From NCBI GenBank assembly GCA_001799045.1, contig MGRY01000138.1, forward strand, positions 1 through 8,133: DNA of 8,133 nucleotides, given 5' to 3'. Shown one piece after another: positions 5,185 through 8,133 of this stretch. Source of the DNA: Deltaproteobacteria bacterium RIFCSPLOWO2_02_56_12. Lineage in GTDB: Bacteria; Desulfobacterota; Binatia; UBA9968. The position numbers and the translations under genes are program-made. How positions within the stretch are numbered: position 1 is the first letter of the stretch; each line of letters starts with the position of its first letter. The notes under the pieces are model-generated. The model was not told where the DNA came from. It did not search any database and was given only the letters and a program-made list of their open reading frames with translations.

Positions 5185-6423
5185 ATGCGCCGCATTTCCA
5201 ACGCCTGGTTCCTGGCATCCCTGGGTTTCTTGGTTCTCGGTTTTTCCCGTGGCATCAACTCCTCCTTCGGCGTCTTCTACGTCGCTCTGCTGGAAACCTT
5301 CGGTTGGAGCCGCGGCGCCACCGCCGGTGTTTTCTCTGTCAACCTGATTGTTGACGCCATCATCTCGCCCGTGGTGGGCCATCTCTTGGATCGTTATGGC
5401 CCGAAAAAGGTTGTCGGGATCGGTTGTCTCCTCCTGGTTACAGGACTTTGGCTCAGCAGCCAGATCACCAGCCTCTGGCAGTTCTATCTCTTCTTTGGTT
5501 TGGTTTCTGCCCTGGGGATGAGCTTCATGGGCATGGTCCCTCATGTGGTCCTTGTCTCTGAATGGTTTTCCGACAATAGGGCTTCCGCAATAGGAATGGT
5601 TTATGCCGGGACGGGCGTGGGTATCTTGCTACTGGCTCCGCTTACCCAGTGGATGATCTCGGCGTGGGGATGGGAGCGGGCGCTGCAAGCCCTGGCGATC
5701 GTCGTCATGGTTTTGCTCGCGCCTTTAGTTTGGAGTTTCTATCGTCGGGGGCCTTACAGGGAGAAGTCCAGCAGGCCGAGCGGCTCCCGGGGTCAAAATC
5801 AATGGACCACTCGGCTCGCGCTTCAGAGCCTTCAATTCTGGTTGCTTTTTTTAGCCCGGATTTTTGCCGCTGGCGGGACCACGGTGATTGTCACGCATCA
5901 GGTGGCGCATGTGGTGGATATCGGCTACAGCCGAATCTTTGCCGCCACCATCTTCGGACTCATGGGATTCACCAGCACCGGTGGTCGAGTGATCTTCGGC
6001 TATATCGCCGATCTTTTCTCCAAGCAGGCGGCTTATACGCTCAATATCATGACGACTCTTATCGGAGTGGGGGCCTTGATGGCTGCCCGAGATCCCTTCT
6101 CCCCCTGGCTTCTTTATATCTATGTGCTCTTTTTTGGTATCGGCTTCGGCTCCCGTGCAGTGATTTTTTCTGCCATTTCAGCGGATATCTTTTCCGGAAA
6201 GGGATTCGGCGCCATTTTTGGGTATTCAGTGATCAGCGTTGGGCTCGGCGGCGCATTAGGTTCATGGCTGGGAGGCATTTTCTTTGACGTAAGCGGAAGC
6301 TATCTCATCTCCTTTGCGCTCTCGACCATCGTTTTGATTTTCTCCGATCTCTGTATTTGGCTCGCTTCTATGCGCCGGGTGGCCTCTTATGATGAGAGGC
6401 TATGGTCGAGAGACAAACGGTAG
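5185..6423 (+). CDS. second MFS transporter, paralogue of the upstream one
   Basis: A 412-residue inner-membrane carrier with 12 predicted helices. Shared landmarks with the preceding protein are FGWSRG (39-44), HLLDRYGPKK (66-75), SLWQFYL (96-102), SEWFSDNRASAIGMVYAGTG (125-144), GWERA (162-166), HQVAHVVDIGYS (238-249) and FFDVSGSYLISFALS (366-380). The central loop (187-212) is basic and poorly conserved. His238, His242 and the Asp-Ile-Gly of helix 7 follow the oxalate/formate antiporter-like and MCT-like group more closely than the first carrier does. ATG 5185 is preceded by ACGGGG, a weak ribosome binding site. The 45-base gap from the first MFS gene, without a promoter I can support, suggests one operon. 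The gene converges on the permease (69 bases between stops). Substrate unknown. Confidence 0.9.
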   Translation: MRRISNAWFLASLGFLVLGFSRGINSSFGVFYVALLETFGWSRGATAGVFSVNLIVDAIISPVVGHLLDRYGPKKVVGIGCLLLVTGLWLSSQITSLWQFYLFFGLVSALGMSFMGMVPHVVLVSEWFSDNRASAIGMVYAGTGVGILLLAPLTQWMISAWGWERALQALAIVVMVLLAPLVWSFYRRGPYREKSSRPSGSRGQNQWTTRLALQSLQFWLLFLARIFAAGGTTVIVTHQVAHVVDIGYSRIFAATIFGLMGFTSTGGRVIFGYIADLFSKQAAYTLNIMTTLIGVGALMAARDPFSPWLLYIYVLFFGIGFGSRAVIFSAISADIFSGKGFGAIFGYSVISVGLGGALGSWLGGIFFDVSGSYLISFALSTIVLIFSDLCIWLASMRRVASYDERLWSRDKR

Positions 6424-6492
6424 CGGCTCACGCCCCCGTTACTGCGCGGCCGCCCTTTTTCGGCTCGGCCTGCCTGCTCGGATGACTAACAG
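6424..6492. other. convergent intergenic gap between the MFS gene and the permease
   Basis: These 69 bases separate two convergent stops. They contain a GCGGCCGC palindrome and short GC pairings, but no stem followed by a T-run in either direction, so I call no terminator here. Confidence 0.5.
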
Positions 6493-6993
6493 CTACAGGA
6501 CCAACTTTTTCCAGAGCAGTTCGGAGAACCAGCCGGCAAGGAAGGGGAACAAAATACTTGCAAGGATACGGATAAAAACGATTCGCGGCCCCAAGAAGGG
6601 CAGCTCCCACATGATGACTCGTTGAACGCCAAGCAGAGCCCAGGCCGTCAAATAGGCAACCAAAGGGCCGATGGCCATCCCCATCTTGTAGAAAGAAGCA
6701 ATAATCGGAAAATGGGTCATGGGTCCACCGGGGGTGACGGTTCCAAAGGCGATGCCGATAAAAATTCCCTTGAATCCTGATCCCTCGCCCATCCAGCGGG
6801 CGATGAGCTCTTCAGGGATAATCACCTGAATGAGTCCGGCGATGATGAAGGCCGCAATCATTCGCGGCATGATCTCAAGGACTAGGGCCGTACTTGCCTG
6901 CAGTCCCTTGGCTGCGGATTCCGGAGCTTTCCAATAGACGACAGCTAGAAATATAAGGCTGATTGCGATCATTACGAGGGTGGAGGTATCCAT
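6493..6993 (-). CDS. half-size COG0701/ArsP-like permease
   Basis: A small integral membrane protein, 166 residues from ATG 6993, with about five or six hydrophobic segments (near 5-21, 38-59, 73-90, 93-103, 107-126 and 137-158). The motif GTVTPGGPMTHFPI (84-97) is typical of the DUF318/COG0701 permease group, which includes arsenic exporters of the ArsP type. Full-length members have about 300 residues and two such units, so this one may work as a dimer. I chose ATG 6993 because GAAGGAG (6998-7004) sits four bases upstream; the longer start at 7035 adds 14 basic residues and has no Shine-Dalgarno. It lies 66 bases after the molybdoenzyme stop on the same strand, so probably in its operon. 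No cysteine triplet for arsenic binding is seen, and the substrate is unknown. Confidence 0.8.
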   Translation of the reverse strand: MDTSTLVMIAISLIFLAVVYWKAPESAAKGLQASTALVLEIMPRMIAAFIIAGLIQVIIPEELIARWMGEGSGFKGIFIGIAFGTVTPGGPMTHFPIIASFYKMGMAIGPLVAYLTAWALLGVQRVIMWELPFLGPRIVFIRILASILFPFLAGWFSELLWKKLVL

Positions 6994-6997
6994 AGAT

Positions 6998-7004
6998 CTC
7001 CTTC
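6998..7004 (-). promoter_or_regulatory. ribosome binding site deciding the permease start
   Basis: GAAGGAG on the minus strand ends four bases before ATG 6993. It supports this start over ATG 7035. Confidence 0.65.
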
Positions 7005-7059
7005 GAAAGATTCGGAATTTTTCCTTTATCGTCATCGTGGTCTGCTGTTTCTTCCCGGC

Positions 7060-8133
7060 TCAACCTGCCGGACGGACGCGGCAAAGAGAGGAGCGATGCG
7101 GGAGAGAACCGCTGATCGGATCCCTAAAGTCCGAGCCTATTAAAACGCTTGGGTTTGCGCCCTGCTCTGTGTAGGGATCATAGCCGGGGAGATTCAGCTC
7201 GCGGCATTCCTGCCACCAGCCGTGCTGGCAACAGACAACGCCGGGCAGGATGCGATTCGTCACGCGCGCGCGAACCCGCACGCCGCCCTTGGGGCTCTCT
7301 ACCATTATCCACTCCTGGTTTTTAATTCCGTAGCGTGCAGCGGTATCGGGATGGAGCTCGGCAGTTGGTTCCGGGGACGCCTTGCGCAGTGAGGGGAGAG
7401 CCCGCAATTGGCTGTGGATGAAGGTAGTGGTCTTCGCATTGGTCAGCACCAACGGATATTGGGCGGCCAGATCAGGCCGACTGAACGGGCTCATGGCCGG
7501 CTGCTCATAATCGGGGAGCGGCGGGTAGCCGTTAGCAGCGAAAGTGTGCGAGTAGAGCTCGACCTTGCGTGAAGAAGTGGCAAAACCTCGCGCTGCTCCT
7601 CCCTCATCCCTCTCTGCGTACTTTCGATATTGGGGGGCAACAGAGACGGTGGTTCCACCCGGCGATTTCTTCAGCTGCCCGAGTGTGATGCCTGTGGGAG
7701 CCAGCTCGTAAGCGTAGCCGGCCTCGATATTTCCGTCCCAAAAGCGATCGCCGAAACCGAGGCGCTTGGCCAGCTCGAAGATGACCCAGCTATCGGACCG
7801 GCGCTCGGCGAGCGGGGCGACCACCGCAGGCCGGTACTGAAGGTGCGTCTTTCCCTGTGGGCGGTGCTCGAAAGCGGTGGCCAGGTTGGCCATCTCAAGA
7901 AAGCTCGCAGCCGGCAGGACATAGTCGCACAGCTCCGCGGTCGGCGTCATAAAGAGCTCCGTGGCGACAGCAAGCTCCAAGGCGCAAAAAGCCTGCCGGG
8001 CCCTCCTGGAATCTGCTGTTGACATCACTGTATTAGAGCCGAAGTTAAGCAGCGCCTTGACCGGATAAGGGCGCTCTTCAAGAATAGCGTTGAAAACATC
8101 GTAGGCGGCGCAGTTCCCGGGTTTCGCCGGCGG
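7060..8133 (-). CDS. molybdopterin-dependent oxidoreductase, C-terminal part (continues past the right edge)
   Basis: Catalytic subunit of a DMSO-reductase-family (CISM) molybdo- or tungstoenzyme. The last 357 residues are visible, and the frame is open to 8133 with no real start inside the window. Visible landmarks, numbered from the edge, are PYPVKALLNFGSNTV (22-36), TPTAELCDYVLPAASFLE (63-80) and the C-terminal molybdopterin-dinucleotide binding domain from about 225 to 355. Within that domain are YPLVLTNAKTTTFIHSQLR, AELHPDTAARYGI, QHGWW and a C-terminus NPSVLIGSDFRDPISGSLP. The N-terminal 4Fe-4S domain, the active-site ligand (Cys, Ser or Asp) and any Tat signal lie outside, so substrate and location cannot be decided. 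Thiosulfate/polysulfide reductase-like and acetylene hydratase-like subgroups are candidates. The stop is TGA at 7060-7062. The permease gene follows in the same orientation. Confidence 0.9.
   Translation of the reverse strand, partial: PPAKPGNCAAYDVFNAILEERPYPVKALLNFGSNTVMSTADSRRARQAFCALELAVATELFMTPTAELCDYVLPAASFLEMANLATAFEHRPQGKTHLQYRPAVVAPLAERRSDSWVIFELAKRLGFGDRFWDGNIEAGYAYELAPTGITLGQLKKSPGGTTVSVAPQYRKYAERDEGGAARGFATSSRKVELYSHTFAANGYPPLPDYEQPAMSPFSRPDLAAQYPLVLTNAKTTTFIHSQLRALPSLRKASPEPTAELHPDTAARYGIKNQEWIMVESPKGGVRVRARVTNRILPGVVCCQHGWWQECRELNLPGYDPYTEQGANPSVLIGSDFRDPISGSLPHRSSLCRVRPAG

Noticed and set aside
5649..6287. Plus-strand frame of 212 codons inside the second MFS gene
   Set aside because: Out-of-frame overlap with a 12-TM transporter; His/Arg/Cys-rich composition typical of a shifted frame.
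6440..6475. Hairpin candidate GGCCG/CGGCC around a CCCTTTTT stretch between the MFS gene and the permease
   Set aside because: The T-run lies in the loop rather than after the stem, and the stem is only 4-5 bp; not a credible terminator on either strand.

Overview
The window looks like chromosomal DNA from a GC-rich (by eye), uncultured-type Gram-negative bacterium. The gene set (a Proteobacteria-type PA0069-family radical SAM protein, MCT/oxalate-formate-like MFS carriers, a HigB/HigA-like toxin-antitoxin pair and a DMSO-reductase-family molybdoenzyme) suits an environmental proteobacterium or a relative of the old Deltaproteobacteria. There is no rRNA, tRNA or phylogenetic marker here, so taxonomy is inference only. 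I see no insertion sequence, CRISPR array or origin.

Left part (1-1950, minus strand). A possible partial reading frame runs off the left edge, behind a roughly 230-base leader region with an inverted repeat and a candidate promoter. Then, in transcription order right to left, come endonuclease III (nth), a RelE/HigB-like toxin, an overlapping XRE/HigA-like antitoxin and a conserved-looking 82-residue protein of unknown function. The toxin-antitoxin pair has its own sigma70-type promoter. A perfect 7-bp inverted repeat lies in its spacer and -10 element, a textbook place for an autoregulatory operator. The promoter lies so close to the toxin GTG codon that the mRNA should be leaderless or nearly so. 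The 82-residue gene begins 16 bases after the antitoxin stop and may be a third gene of that operon.

Middle part (2013-3828, plus strand). Divergent from nth is a compact pair: a small protein with a Rho-N/SAP-like N-terminus and a basic coiled coil, and six bases later a PA0069-family radical SAM protein related to spore photoproduct lyase. A broken glutathione S-transferase follows (only the last 72 codons of the C-terminal domain), then a weak terminator and a candidate promoter.

Right part (3829-8133). Two tandem, mutually similar 12-TM MFS transporters on the plus strand converge on a minus-strand operon. That operon holds the C-terminal 357 residues of a molybdopterin-dependent oxidoreductase, which continues past the right edge, and a half-size COG0701/ArsP-like permease. 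This part looks like an anion or organic-acid uptake and redox neighbourhood, but no substrate can be read from the sequence.

Most genes belong to known families. The parts most worth a second look are the toxin-antitoxin operon with its third gene, the Rho-N/SAP plus radical SAM pair next to nth, and the permease coupled to a molybdoenzyme.
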